Source: Streptomyces sp. NA04227 (GTDB taxonomy: Bacteria > Actinomycetota > Actinomycetes > Streptomycetales > Streptomycetaceae). From it: a stretch of 64,000 nt of DNA. How positions within the stretch are numbered: position 1 is the stretch's first letter; every line of letters starts with the position of its first letter. The stretch lies in contig NZ_CP054918.1 in assembly GCF_013364195.1 (NCBI RefSeq), forward strand, positions 2,407,001-2,471,000, in the 5' to 3' direction. Of this stretch, positions 33,766-43,600 are shown in pieces. The notes under the pieces were generated by a model, which was not told the DNA's origin, did no database searches, and worked only from the letters and a program-made list of their open reading frames with translations. Both the position numbers and the translations under genes were made by a program.

Positions 33766-34563
33766 TCAGCGGTACGTGGCCCGGTTGCGGATGCGCGACA
33801 TGGCGAACAGGACGAGCAGGGTGGCCGCCATGAGGACGACCGCGAGCGCGGAGCCGGTGAACAGCGCGCCCCGGTCGGTGGCCGTGTAGATCTGCACGGG
33901 AAGCGGCACCCAGCCGGGCGGGTACAGCATCATCGTGGCGCTGAGCTCGCCCATCGACAGGGCGAAGCACAGCCCCGCGGCCGCGTTCAACGAGGGCAGC
34001 AGCAGCGGGAGTTTGACGCGCAGCAGGACGTACGCCGGACGGGCGCCGAGCGAGGCGGCGGCCTGTTCGTAGGCGGGGTCCAGGCGGGCGAGGGCGGCGG
34101 TCACCGACTGGTGGGCGAAGGCGGTGACCAGGATGGTGTGGGCGACGATGACGATCCAGCGGGTGCCGTTGAGCAGGAACGGCGGCTGCGAGAACGCGAC
34201 GAGCACGGCGAGCCCGACCACCACCGAGGGCACCGCGAGCGGCAGCAGGAACAGGGCGTCCATCACGCGGCGCCCGCGCTTGCCGAGCGCGTGCGCGGAC
34301 AGTGCCGACCAGGTGCCCACGAGCAGCGCGAGCAGGCTCGCGGTGAGCGCGGTGACCAGGCTGGTGGTGAGCGCCTCCAGGGACGAACCCCGGGTCGCCG
34401 CACTGTAGTTGGCGGTGGTGAAGCCCGAGGGCAGCACGCTGGACCAGTTGGTCGAGAAGGAGGCCGCGAGGATCACGCCGAGGGGCAGCGCGAACAGCGG
34501 CACGAACAGGACGAAGAAGAGCAGGCGGGCCGCCCACCTTCCGCCGCGGCTATGCACCAACAC
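33766..34563 (-). CDS. 2-aminoethylphosphonate-type ABC transporter permease (second)
   Basis: A 265-residue inner-membrane permease with about six helices, starting LLFFVLFVPLFALPLGVIL. The cytoplasmic EAA-type loop reads YEQAAASLGARPAYVL near residue 165, where the ATPase docks. LMAATLLVLFAMSRIRNR closes the protein. It overlaps the preceding permease gene by 14 bp and is translationally coupled to it. It belongs to the PhnV type by position and partner genes. Confidence 0.85.
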   Translation of the reverse strand: MLVHSRGGRWAARLLFFVLFVPLFALPLGVILAASFSTNWSSVLPSGFTTANYSAATRGSSLEALTTSLVTALTASLLALLVGTWSALSAHALGKRGRRVMDALFLLPLAVPSVVVGLAVLVAFSQPPFLLNGTRWIVIVAHTILVTAFAHQSVTAALARLDPAYEQAAASLGARPAYVLLRVKLPLLLPSLNAAAGLCFALSMGELSATMMLYPPGWVPLPVQIYTATDRGALFTGSALAVVLMAATLLVLFAMSRIRNRATYR

Positions 34564-35476
34564 GTCGGCTCACCACCCGGTAGAGGCCGTAGAGGCCCAC
34601 GGAGATCGCGATGTTGACGACGGCGACCACACAGGCGCCCGGATAGTCGGACTCCAGGATCGCCTTGCCGTAGACGAGGGTCGGCAGGGTGGTGACGCCC
34701 TTGGCGCCGGTGAACAGCACGATGCCGAACTCGTTGAGGCACATGACCAGGACCAGGCTGCCGCCCGCGGCGAGCGCGGGCAGGGCCTCCGGCAGGATCA
34801 CCTGCCGGATGATCCGCGCGGGCCGGGCCCCCAGCGAGGAGGCCACCTCCAGCTGCGCGGTCTCGATCTGCGAGAAGGCCGCGAGCAGCGGACGCACCAC
34901 GAACGGCGTGAAGTACGTGATCTCCGCGAGCAGCACGCCCCACGGCGTGGTCAGGAACTGGAAGGGCCCGTCCGCCGCGCCGGTCACATCCGTCCACATC
35001 CCGTTGGCCATGCCGACCGTGCCGTAGATGAACAGCAGGGCCAGGGTGACCAGGAAGGACGGGAAGGACAGGAAGACGTCGATGAACTTGGCGAGCGCCC
35101 GCCCGCCGGGCATCGGCACGAAGGCGATGATCAGCGCGAGCACGAAGCCGAGGACCAGACAGCCCGCGGTGGCCGCGAGCGCCAGCCACACCGTGGTGAA
35201 CAGCGCCTCGCGGAAGGCCTCGGAGGCGAAGACCTCGGTGTACGGAGCGAGCGAGGTGCCGCCCTCGTCGGGCTGGAAGGACTGCTTGACGACGAGGTAC
35301 AGCGGATAGAGGAAGACCACGCCGAGCGCGGCGACCGGTGGCAGCGCCCAGAGCCAACTCGGCATCTTGGCGGGCGCCTTGGCCGGGCGGGGGCCGGGGT
35401 TGCCCCCGGCCGCTCCCGCCTCCGGGGAGCCCTCGGCCGCCCCGGTTCCCTCGCTCTTCAGGGCGAGCTCAGCCAT
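34550..35476 (-). CDS. 2-aminoethylphosphonate-type ABC transporter permease (first)
   Basis: A 308-residue permease with six helices and the docking loop LEVASSLGARPARIIRQ near residue 205. The ATG complementary to 35474-35476 overlaps the ATPase stop by 8 bp. An open frame extends upstream through the ATPase gene but is only a shadow. The first 40 residues are a Gly/Pro-rich cytoplasmic tail. It pairs with the following permease as the PhnU-type subunit. Confidence 0.85.
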   Translation of the reverse strand: MAELALKSEGTGAAEGSPEAGAAGGNPGPRPAKAPAKMPSWLWALPPVAALGVVFLYPLYLVVKQSFQPDEGGTSLAPYTEVFASEAFREALFTTVWLALAATAGCLVLGFVLALIIAFVPMPGGRALAKFIDVFLSFPSFLVTLALLFIYGTVGMANGMWTDVTGAADGPFQFLTTPWGVLLAEITYFTPFVVRPLLAAFSQIETAQLEVASSLGARPARIIRQVILPEALPALAAGGSLVLVMCLNEFGIVLFTGAKGVTTLPTLVYGKAILESDYPGACVVAVVNIAISVGLYGLYRVVSRRVGA

Positions 35477-36629
35477 CCGCGCTCCCCGGGCCTGCCGAAC
35501 TGCCGCTACCGGCAGCCGACTTGGCGAGCGCGGGAGCGGCGGCGGCCGCCGGCCCGGCGGCGGCACGGCCGCCTTCCGGGCCGGCGACACCCGCGCCGAG
35601 CAGTACCGCGTCCTCGGCGGCGAAGTGCACGAGCAGGTCGTGACCGATCTCCGGCGGGGTACGCAACTCCCGTATGTCCGCCTTGAGTTCGTGACCCGCG
35701 ACGTCGATGTGCAGACGGTGGGTGGCACCGCGCCACTGCACCTCGGTGACCGTGCCGCGCAGGGCGTTGGGGCCCTCGCCGATGCCGACCAGGTGCGGCC
35801 GGATGCACAGGGTGGCCCCGGCTCCTGCGCCCGCGTTCCCGGTCGCGACCTCGATCCGGTTGCCGTCGAACTCGACGCCGCCCGCGTCCCTGACCGTCAC
35901 CGGCAGCAGGTTCGCGTTGCCCACGAAGGACGCGGTGAACTCGGTGCGCGGGGAGCGGTACAGCTCCTGCGGGGTGCCGACGTCCCGGAGGCGGGCCTTG
36001 TCCATGACGGCGATCCGGTCGGCCAGGGTGAGCGCCTCGACCTGGTCGTGGGTCACGTACAGGATCGAGACGTCCGGCAACTCCCGGTGCAGCCGGGCGA
36101 GTTCGCCGAGCATCTCGGAGCGCAGCCGGGCGTCGAGCGCGGACAGCGGCTCGTCGAGGAGCAGCACGTTCGGCCGGATGGCCAGCGCGCGGGCGATGGC
36201 CACCCGCTGCTGCTGGCCACCGGACAGCTCCCGCGGGTAGCGTCTGGCGTAGTCGGCCATCCCGGTCAGCTCCAGGGCCTCGGCGACCCGGCCGGGTATC
36301 TCCCGGCGGGGCGCCTTCTGCGCCTTGAGCCCGAAGGCGACGTTCTGGTCGACGCGCAGGTGCGGGAAGAGCGCGTACTGCTGCACGACCATGCCGATAC
36401 CGCGCCGGTAGGGCGGCAGATCGGTGACGTCCTGTCCACCGATCCACACCCTGCCCGCCGCCGGGCGCACGAACCCGGCGACCGCGCGCAGCGCCGTCGT
36501 CTTGCCGGAGCCCGAGGGCCCGAGCAGCGCCATGACCTCACCGGGCTCGACGGTCAGGTCGAGGGTGTCCAGGACGGTGGCGCTGCCGTAGGCGACCGAG
36601 ACCCCCTCGAAGCGGATACCGCTGCTCAT
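35469..36629 (-). CDS. 2-aminoethylphosphonate-type ABC transporter ATP-binding protein
   Basis: A 386-residue ATPase of the spermidine/thiamine/phosphonate class. Walker A is GPSGSGKTT (about 37-45), the Q-loop VVQQYALFP, the signature LSGGQQQRV and Walker B LLLDEPLSAL are intact. The C-terminal 150 residues form a TOBE-type regulatory domain, ending in an Ala/Gly tail. The start ATG overlaps the hydrolase stop as ATGA. It energises the two permeases encoded downstream. Confidence 0.88.
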   Translation of the reverse strand: MSSGIRFEGVSVAYGSATVLDTLDLTVEPGEVMALLGPSGSGKTTALRAVAGFVRPAAGRVWIGGQDVTDLPPYRRGIGMVVQQYALFPHLRVDQNVAFGLKAQKAPRREIPGRVAEALELTGMADYARRYPRELSGGQQQRVAIARALAIRPNVLLLDEPLSALDARLRSEMLGELARLHRELPDVSILYVTHDQVEALTLADRIAVMDKARLRDVGTPQELYRSPRTEFTASFVGNANLLPVTVRDAGGVEFDGNRIEVATGNAGAGAGATLCIRPHLVGIGEGPNALRGTVTEVQWRGATHRLHIDVAGHELKADIRELRTPPEIGHDLLVHFAAEDAVLLGAGVAGPEGGRAAAGPAAAAAPALAKSAAGSGSSAGPGSADG

Positions 36630-37387
36630 GCCGGAGCCCCGTCGGGTCCGGCGAGCCGGTCGAAGAGAGCGGGCAACTCGGCGACGGAGCCGAGGACTTG
36701 GGTGGCACCGGCCGCCCGCAGCGCGTCCTCCTGGTGGGCCCCGGTGAGCACCCCGGCGACCACAGCGGCACCGGCGCGCCGCCCGCTGAGCATGTCGTAG
36801 GAGGTGTCACCGGCGACGGCGACCTGGTGCACGCCCTCGGCGGCCTTGGTGCGCAGGAAGGCGTCCAGGACCATGTCCGGGTACGGGCGGCCGCGGCCAC
36901 CCGCGTCCGCCGGGCAGAGGGTGAGCTCCACCAGGTCCTGCCAGCCGAGCGCGTTCAGGATGGCGTCCTGGGTGGGCCGGGCGAAGCCGGTGGTCAGCAC
37001 CACCGTGCGGCCGGACTCCTTGAGCGCCTCGATGGTCTCGCGGGCGCCCGGGATCGGGGCGATGTGCCCGGCGTCGACCTGCTCGCCGTAGGCCTGCTCG
37101 AAGGCCTTGTTCGCGAGCTGCGCCCGCTCCTCGTCCCCGAACAGATGCCGGAAGACGGAGATCTTGGACTCGCCCATGGTGGCGCGGACGTGCGCCAGCT
37201 TGTGGGCGTGGTCCTCCGAGCCCGGCTCGACGCCGAGGCGGGCGGCTGCGGTGGAGAACGCCTGCTCCACCAGACCGCCGTCGGCGACCGTGGTGCCCGC
37301 CATGTCGAGCACCACGAGCCGGATGTCGTGGACAGCGGCGCCCGGGGTCGCCGTGCCGTGAAGGTTGTTCGTGCTCACTGTTGTCAC
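36626..37387 (-). CDS. Phosphonatase-like HAD hydrolase (PhnX-like)
   Basis: A 253-residue HAD-I hydrolase related to phosphonoacetaldehyde hydrolase. Motif I is LDMAGTTV, with Ala where ordinary HADs carry a bulky residue, as in phosphonatases. The cap includes GESKISVFRHLFGDE, motif II is LTTGF and the final acidic motif is GDTSYD. It would cleave phosphonoacetaldehyde to acetaldehyde and phosphate. The GTG complementary to 37385-37387 overlaps the oxidase stop; a GTG at 37378 is the alternative. Confidence 0.83.
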   Translation of the reverse strand: MTTVSTNNLHGTATPGAAVHDIRLVVLDMAGTTVADGGLVEQAFSTAAARLGVEPGSEDHAHKLAHVRATMGESKISVFRHLFGDEERAQLANKAFEQAYGEQVDAGHIAPIPGARETIEALKESGRTVVLTTGFARPTQDAILNALGWQDLVELTLCPADAGGRGRPYPDMVLDAFLRTKAAEGVHQVAVAGDTSYDMLSGRRAGAAVVAGVLTGAHQEDALRAAGATQVLGSVAELPALFDRLAGPDGAPA

Positions 37388-38505
37388 CAGCCCAGTTCGT
37401 CGGCGGTCTGCTCGGCGATGGCGGGTGAGCAGGTCATGCCGCGCCCACCGGGCCCGGTGACCAGCCACGCGCCCTCGCGTACCTGCTCGCGGTGCACCAC
37501 CCGGCCGGTCTCGGTGCACTGTGCGTACACCCCGGCCCAGCGGTGCCTGATCTTCGGCAGCGGCCGCCCGAGAAGGCGCTCGGCCACCTGCTTGACGTGC
37601 TCGTACGGCTCCTCGACCACGTCGAAGTTGAACGGGTGCTCGTACTCGTGGGTGTCGCCGATGGTCAGCCCGCCGCCCTGGCGCTGCACCACGAGGAGCT
37701 GCATCTTGTGCGCGGCGGCGATCCCGGGCTGCGGCTGCTCGGCGTTGAGGGCGTCCAGGGAACCGCCCGCGTACGCCGGGTAGTAGCGGAAGCTGTCCGC
37801 GTCGGCGACCGAGGTGGTGAGCGTCTCGCCCAGCGGCTCGGTCTGCATCATCTGCAACCGCACGCGGCGCACCGGCAGTTCGGGCGCCAGCTCGCGGACC
37901 AGACCGCCGAGCCAGGCGCCGGTGCACAGCACCACACTGTCGCCACGGTGCACGTCGCCGTGGTCGTCACGGACCGCGTTCTCACCGACGACCTCGCGGA
38001 CCTCGCGCCCGCCGAGGAAGGTGTAGCGCCCCGACTTCGCCAGCTCCGCGCGCAGGGCGCGCTGTGCGGTGCGCGGCTCGACCTGCGCGTCGCGCTCGCA
38101 GTACAGGGCACCGAGGAGCTCGCCGCGCAGCGCCGGGTTCAGGGCCCGGGTCTCGTCGGCACTGAGGAACTTGTGCCCGCGCGCCGCGGCCTCGGGCCGG
38201 GTCAGGACCTCCTCGGCCACGGCCAGCTCGCGCTCGGTGCACACCGGGGTCAGCGAGCCACTGGCACGGAACCCGAGGTCCGGCACCCGGCCCCCGATCC
38301 CCTCCCAGAGCTCGCGGGCACGCAGGGCCACCTCGAGTTCCTCGCCCGCGGCACGACCGCCGACCCAGACGAGACCGAAGTTGCGCAACGAGGCCCCGCG
38401 GGCCTCCGCCTCACGCTCGATCTGTACGACCTCGTGGCCGCGTTCCACTGCATGCCAGGCGTGCATGGTCCCGACCACGCCGCCTCCAACAACTATGACT
38501 CTCAC
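37384..38505 (-). CDS. FAD-dependent oxidoreductase of the phosphonate-linked (HpnW/PbfD-like) family
   Basis: A 373-residue glycine-oxidase-like flavoenzyme. The dinucleotide motif VVGGGVVG starts at residue 5, followed by the conserved EREAEARGASLRNFG. Later motifs GAWLGGLVREL, FRYYPAYAGGSLDAL and VTGPGGRGMTCSPAIAEQ agree with the family that accompanies PhnX-like hydrolases and aminoethylphosphonate transporters. It is proposed to oxidise aminoethylphosphonate or its N-methyl form to phosphonoacetaldehyde, replacing the PhnW transaminase, which is not seen here. It is the first gene of the six-gene operon. Confidence 0.83.
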   Translation of the reverse strand: MRVIVVGGGVVGTMHAWHAVERGHEVVQIEREAEARGASLRNFGLVWVGGRAAGEELEVALRARELWEGIGGRVPDLGFRASGSLTPVCTERELAVAEEVLTRPEAAARGHKFLSADETRALNPALRGELLGALYCERDAQVEPRTAQRALRAELAKSGRYTFLGGREVREVVGENAVRDDHGDVHRGDSVVLCTGAWLGGLVRELAPELPVRRVRLQMMQTEPLGETLTTSVADADSFRYYPAYAGGSLDALNAEQPQPGIAAAHKMQLLVVQRQGGGLTIGDTHEYEHPFNFDVVEEPYEHVKQVAERLLGRPLPKIRHRWAGVYAQCTETGRVVHREQVREGAWLVTGPGGRGMTCSPAIAEQTADELGW

Positions 38506-38902
38506 GGCCGCAACGCTCCTTGGAATATGTGGACTGAAGCCGTCCGCTCGGCGACCGGACGGTTAACTGGCCGCCAAACTTGGCCTAGACCCGTTACCTT
38601 AGCGTGACCAATTTGCGTAACCGGCGTCCTTTTTTGGGCAGTTGGGGAACTTTGCGCGGGCCCTGTGCGGCGGATCCGGCGATCACGAATGCATCACAGT
38701 CGACTCGGCGGGCCGGGATCGTCACGGCGAGTGCGGTCGGTGACACTTTGGCCGAAATTCTGACGCCGCTGCGTCATTTACCCGTCACACTGGGCCACAA
38801 CTCGACAGCGGGTGCGGCCGGTTCCGCCAGCCCGCTGAAGTCGGCCGGTACGGCCCGGACGTTCGGCGGGAGCGCCCGGGGCACCGGCATCTGGAGGGAG
38901 TC
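38506..38902. other. 397-bp divergent regulatory region (phosphonate operon / DUF2690 gene)
   Basis: No gene is supported. The left part contains the promoter region of the phosphonate operon with three GTNACC-type repeats and an adjacent GCCAA-AC-TTGGC inverted repeat (38570-38585). The right part, before the DUF2690 start, has GGAGG as Shine-Dalgarno. A 100-codon plus-strand frame across it looks random. Confidence 0.5.
38592..38622 (-). promoter_or_regulatory. Pho-box-like repeats upstream of the phosphonate operon
   Basis: On the minus strand GGTTACG, GGTCACG and GGTAACG (complements of 38616-38622, 38603-38609 and 38592-38598) lie 13 and 11 bp apart, about 90 bp upstream of the first gene. 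Streptomyces PhoP boxes are 11-bp direct repeats containing a GTTCACC-like core, so control by phosphate limitation is plausible. The match is partial and spacing is not fully regular. Confidence 0.4.
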
Positions 38903-39667
38903 ATGACATCCCAGAACAACGGGGCACCTGAGCCGCTTGGCACTTCTGGCACTTCTGGCACTCCTGCCACTCCTGAGGCTGTGGCTGTTCCGGCCGCGAG
39001 CGGTACGGGTGGCGTGAGCGGTGCGGGTGGCGCGGCCGGTACGGGTGGTGCGACTGGTACAGGCACCGGAAGCGGGGACGCCGCCGGCAGCGGGAGCGGG
39101 AGCGGGAGTCGTAGGACCGCGAGTGAGTGGCTGCGGGATCAGATGAATCCGACGGCCTTCATCGGGGCGGCGTTGCTCGTGATCATCGGCGCGGTCGCCA
39201 CCGCCTTCTTCACCGGCGTCTTCGAGGACGGTGGCGGTGCCGGTGGCGAGGAGGACAAGGGCCGGGCGGTCTCACCCTCGGATGCCGCCGGGTCCACCTC
39301 CGGGGAGTGCCGGGGCGCCTCCTGCCAGGGCAAGAGCGCCAACGACTACGGCTGCGCGGGCGATGCGAAGGTCCTCGCGCACGCGGAGAAGGGTGTGTAC
39401 CTGGAACTCAAGTACAGCCCGGAGTGCGCGGCCGCCTGGGGCAAGATCACCCAGGGCAGGGTGGGCGACGTGGTGCGGATCGACCGGGGCGTGGGCAAGA
39501 GCGCCCAGGCCGTGATCACCTCCGGCTACGACAACCACACCACGATGATCCCGGCCGAGGGCGACTTCGCCCTGGAGGCCTGCGCCGAGCCGAACGACAC
39601 GGACGGTACCGCGGACTGGGATCGCTTCTGCGTCAAGGCGACGGCTGCCGATGTGACCGGTAGATGA
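38903..39667 (+). CDS. DUF2690 domain membrane protein
   Basis: A 254-residue protein. Residues 1-75 are Gly/Thr/Ser-rich repeats (GTSGTSGTPATP, GSGSGSGS). A membrane helix (TAFIGAALLVIIGAVATAFF, about 82-101) precedes an exported DUF2690 domain with paired Cys (ECRGASCQGK, YGCAGDAKVL), VYLELKYSPECAAAWGKI and a final ACAEPNDTD. The family (YjfA-like) has unknown function and is common in Streptomyces, often behind a helix-turn-helix domain, which is absent here. Start ATG with GGAGG just upstream. Confidence 0.78.
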   Translation: MTSQNNGAPEPLGTSGTSGTPATPEAVAVPAASGTGGVSGAGGAAGTGGATGTGTGSGDAAGSGSGSGSRRTASEWLRDQMNPTAFIGAALLVIIGAVATAFFTGVFEDGGGAGGEEDKGRAVSPSDAAGSTSGECRGASCQGKSANDYGCAGDAKVLAHAEKGVYLELKYSPECAAAWGKITQGRVGDVVRIDRGVGKSAQAVITSGYDNHTTMIPAEGDFALEACAEPNDTDGTADWDRFCVKATAADVTGR

Positions 39668-39797
39668 GGGTCAACTTCTCTGGCTCCGCGGGCTGTTGAG
39701 CGTTGCGTGCCCGTGGAGTCGTACAGCCGATGGCGCACTCGGCCCGAGGCAATCCGGCCTGGGCAACTCGGCCCAGGGCGACTCGGGCCGAGGCCGT

Positions 39798-40568
39798 TCA
39801 GCCCGACGTACCACTGCCGAGGCGAGTGGAGAACGAGAACCGGTCACCTCGGTAGAGGCTGCGTACCCGTTCCAGGGGGCGGCCCTCGGTGTCGCGCGAG
39901 ACGCGGTGGATCAGCAGCATCGGCAGCGCGGGCGGGGTGCCGATGAGCAGGGCCTCGCGGGGTGTGGCGAGGACGGTCTCCAGGCGCTCGTCGGCGTCGC
40001 CGAACGCGATCCCGAGCCGCTCGTGCAGATACGAGTAGAAGGAGGAGTCCGGGTCGAAGTCGGTGTCGAGAGCGGGCACCCGCTCGGCCGCCACATAAGT
40101 CGATTCCAGGCCCATCCGTTCGTCGTCGGCGAGCAGCACACGCTCCATGTGCCACACCGGCTCCCCGACCCGCAGCCCGGTCTCGGCCGCCAGCGCGGCG
40201 TTGCACGGGAAGCGGTCGAGACCGATCAGGTTTCGCCCCGGCGCACGCCCCTGCCTGCGCACCCCCTCCGTATAGCTGACCAGCGAGAGGGGCTGCTCCA
40301 GCTTGGGTCCCGCGGCCACCGTGCCGCGTCCCTGCCGACGCAGCTTGCCCTCCAGGAGCAGGTCGCGCAGCGCCTGCCGGACGGTCTCCCGCGCTACCTC
40401 GTAGCGCAGGGCGAGGTCGCGCTCGGTCGGCAGGGTGTCCCCCTCTCCCAACTCCTCGACGAGCAGGGCGATTTGGGCCTTGACGGCGTAGTACTTGGGA
40501 ATCCGGCCGTGCTCGGGGATGCCGGATCGTACGGGTGCGCCGGGGGCCTGGTCGTTCGGGTAGTCCAC
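39798..40568 (-). CDS. GntR/UTRA family transcriptional regulator
   Basis: A 256-residue HutC-subfamily regulator. The winged HTH covers about residues 23-90 (LPTERDLALRYEVARETVRQ and the wing LRRQGRGTVAAG). The UTRA ligand domain follows, with SLVSYTEGVRRQGRAPG, VWHMERVLLADDERMGLEST and LERVRSLYRGDRFSF. HutC/UTRA regulators bind small metabolites such as sugar phosphates or phosphonates. Position next to the phosphonate operon makes it a candidate regulator of it. The GTG start has no Shine-Dalgarno but CACGAT lies 6 nt upstream. Confidence 0.85.
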   Translation of the reverse strand: MDYPNDQAPGAPVRSGIPEHGRIPKYYAVKAQIALLVEELGEGDTLPTERDLALRYEVARETVRQALRDLLLEGKLRRQGRGTVAAGPKLEQPLSLVSYTEGVRRQGRAPGRNLIGLDRFPCNAALAAETGLRVGEPVWHMERVLLADDERMGLESTYVAAERVPALDTDFDPDSSFYSYLHERLGIAFGDADERLETVLATPREALLIGTPPALPMLLIHRVSRDTEGRPLERVRSLYRGDRFSFSTRLGSGTSG

Positions 40569-40641
40569 GGGAAGATCGTGTCAGACGTGCGGCCGTGGTC
40601 ATGGCGCGGGCCGTCCGGCGGCCGTCGGTTGTCACCGCCGC

Positions 40642-43600
40642 TCAGGCCGGGGGGAGGTCCCCGGGGAGGTCCTGTTCGGCCCAGATGGTCTTGCCCTCGC
40701 GGTGGTGCCTGGTCCCCCACCGCTGGGTGAGCTGGGCGACCAGGAGCAGGCCGCGCCCGCCCTCGTCGAAGGTGCGGGCGCGGCGCAGATGCGGAGCCGT
40801 ACTGCTGGTGTCGGACACCTCGCAGATGAGAGCGCGGTCGCGGATCAGCCGGAGCCGGATGGGCGGGTGGCCGTAGCGGATGGCGTTGGTGACCAGTTCG
40901 CTGACGACCAGTTCGGTGGTGAACACGGTGTCCTCCAGGCCCCATCGGACGAGCAGTTCGGAGGCGGACTTGCGGACCCCCGCCACGGCCGCCGGATCGT
41001 CGGGAACGTCCCAGGTGGCGATGTGCTGCGCGTCGAGCGACCGGGCACGCGCGAGCAGCAGGGCCACGTCGTCCTCGGGCCGGGCGGGGAGCAGGGTGTG
41101 CAGGATGGTGTCGCAGAGGGTGTCCAGGGGGACGGGGTGGGGCGGTCTGGCTTCAGCGGGGTGTCCCGGGGTGGCCTCTTCGGCGGGGTGTCCCGGGGTG
41201 GCCGGGGCGGGGGTGGCAGCGTCCGGTCCGGTGGCGCGGGCGTCCGGTCCCGTGGTGCGGGCGGAAGGTGTGGGTGAGGCCAACAAGCCGCGCAGAGTCT
41301 CCAGTTCGGCGTCGATGTCGCGGCCACGGGTCTCGATGAGGCCGTCGGTGTAGAGGGCCAGGAGGCTGCCCTCGGGCATGTCCACCTCGACGCACTCGAA
41401 GGGCAGGCCACCCACTCCCAGCGGTGGACCGGCAGGCAGCGACAGGATCTCGGCCGTGCCCGCGGGGCTCACCAGAACGGGCGGCGGATGCCCCGCACGC
41501 GCGAGCGCGCAGCGCCCGGAGACAGGGTCGTGGACGGCGATGAGGCAGGTGGCTCCGATCTCACCGGAGGCTCGCTCCAGGTCGGGGAATGTGCCCGGTG
41601 CGGTGCTGTCGGTGTCGGCGTTGCTGTCGGTGTAGGCGTCGGTCTCGGTGTTGCTGTCGGTGTCGGCGTCGCTGCCGGACTCGGTGTCGGTGTCGGACTC
41701 GGCGTCGCTGTCGCTGTCGGTTTCGTTCGCGGAGTTCGCTGCCCGGGAGTTCGCGGTGGGGCGCGAGTCGGTCGGTCCGAAGCCGGTGGGCCCCGAGTCG
41801 GTCGGCCGGGGGCTGCTGGTCGCGGTGCCGCTCTCCTCGGAGACCGTGGCGCGTGCCCTGTCGCCCGCGTCGCGTACCGCCTCGGTGCTCAGGCGCAGGA
41901 CGACGTCGTCGAGGTGGGTGAGCAGTTCGTCGGGCGGCAGGTCGATGTCGGCGAGGGTGCGCAGGGCCGCGCGGAGCCTGCCCATGGTGAACGAGGCGTG
42001 GATCCCGTGCCCCACCACGTCCCCGACCACCAGGGCGACCCGGGCCCCGGACAGCGGGATCACGTCGAACCAGTCGCCGCCCACTCCGGCCACCGCGGGC
42101 TGATAGCGGTACGCGACGTCGACGGCGCTCTGCTCGGGCGGTACACGTGGCAGCAGACTGCGATGCAGAGTGATCGCCATGCTGTGCTCACGGGTGTAGC
42201 GGCGGGCGTTGTCCATACAGACCGCCGCCCTGGCCACCAGTTCGTCGGCCATCGCCAGGTCGTCCTCGTCGAAGGGCTCGGCACCCTCCCCGCGATACAG
42301 CACCGCCCTCCCCATCACGGTGCCGCGCGTCCGCAGCGGGACGGTGACACGGGAGTGGAACCCCAGCGCTTCGAGCCGCCGGGCTTCGTCGGCCTCCGCC
42401 GCGTCACCGGTGCGTTCCTCGGTGAGGGGTGCTTCGACGGCGGGTTCTCGGGCGGCGGGTTCTCGCGCTGCCGGTTCCCGGGTGGCGGGTTCTTGCACTG
42501 CCGGTTCCCGGGTGGCGGGTTCTTGAGCTGCGAGGTCTTGGGCGGCAGGTTCCTCGACGGCGGGTTCTTCGACTTCCTCGACGGCGGGCTCTTCGACGCC
42601 GGGCTCTACGGCGATGCGTTCCTCGCCACGTCGCCCCGCACCATGGACGCCGACCTGTGTGCCGGGCGGCCGGAGGGGATGTTCGGCGCGGGGGGACGCC
42701 ACGGCGGTGCGCCGCAGGCGCCGTTCCCCGCCGGTGGCCTCCTCGCCGTGCAGGACCGGCTCGGCCAGGTCGACGGCGACCAGGTCGGCGAGGTGCGGGA
42801 CGATCGCGTCGGCCAGTTCCTGAGCGGTACGGGACACGTCCAGGGTGGTGCCGATGCTCATACCCGCCGCGTACAGCACGTCGAGACGGCGGCGGGCGGC
42901 GAGCACACGTCCGGCGAGCGCCCTGAGTTCGGTGGTGTCCCGGAAGGTCGCGACGGTGCCCGCCGCTTCCCGGTGGCGCGCGAGGGGCCGCTGGTTGACG
43001 GCGAGCCGCCGGTCCCCCGCCGTGTGTACCGCGTCCGTGACCTCACGGCCCGAGACGAGCAGCTCGGTGAGAGGCGCGTCGAGACCCAGTTCCGCGACCT
43101 CGCACCCCGCTGCCTCGCCGGGCAGCCCGAGCAGCCGGTGCGCCTCGTCGTTGGCGAGCAGCAGCCGCCGGTTCGCGCCGACGATCAGCACTCCCTCCTT
43201 GACCGAGTGCAGCACCGCGTCGTTGTGCTCGTACAGCCGGGTGATCTCGGCCGGTCCGAGGCCACGGGTCTGGCGCAGCAGCCGTCTGCCGAGCAGCCAG
43301 GTCGCCCCGGTACTGACCACGACGGCGACCGCCGTGCCCGCGAGGACGCCCGGCAACTGGTCGGCGACCATACCGCTGACCCGTTCGGTGGTGACCCCGG
43401 CGGCCACGGCCCCGACCACCCGCCCGCTCGTGTCGCGTACGGGGACGGTGGCACGCACCTGCGATCCGAGGCTGCCTCGGCTGAACCGCTCGGTCGTGGT
43501 CCGCCCGGCCAGTACGCGCTCCAGGTCGCTGCTGAACCGCTTGCCGATCTGCGCGGGATCGGGATGGGTGACGCGGATGCCCTCGCGGTCCGCGACGACG

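Noticed and set aside
38604..38906. A 100-codon plus-strand frame in the phosphonate operon promoter region
   Set aside because: Composition unlike coding neighbours, no Shine-Dalgarno, and it runs across the likely Pho-box repeats.
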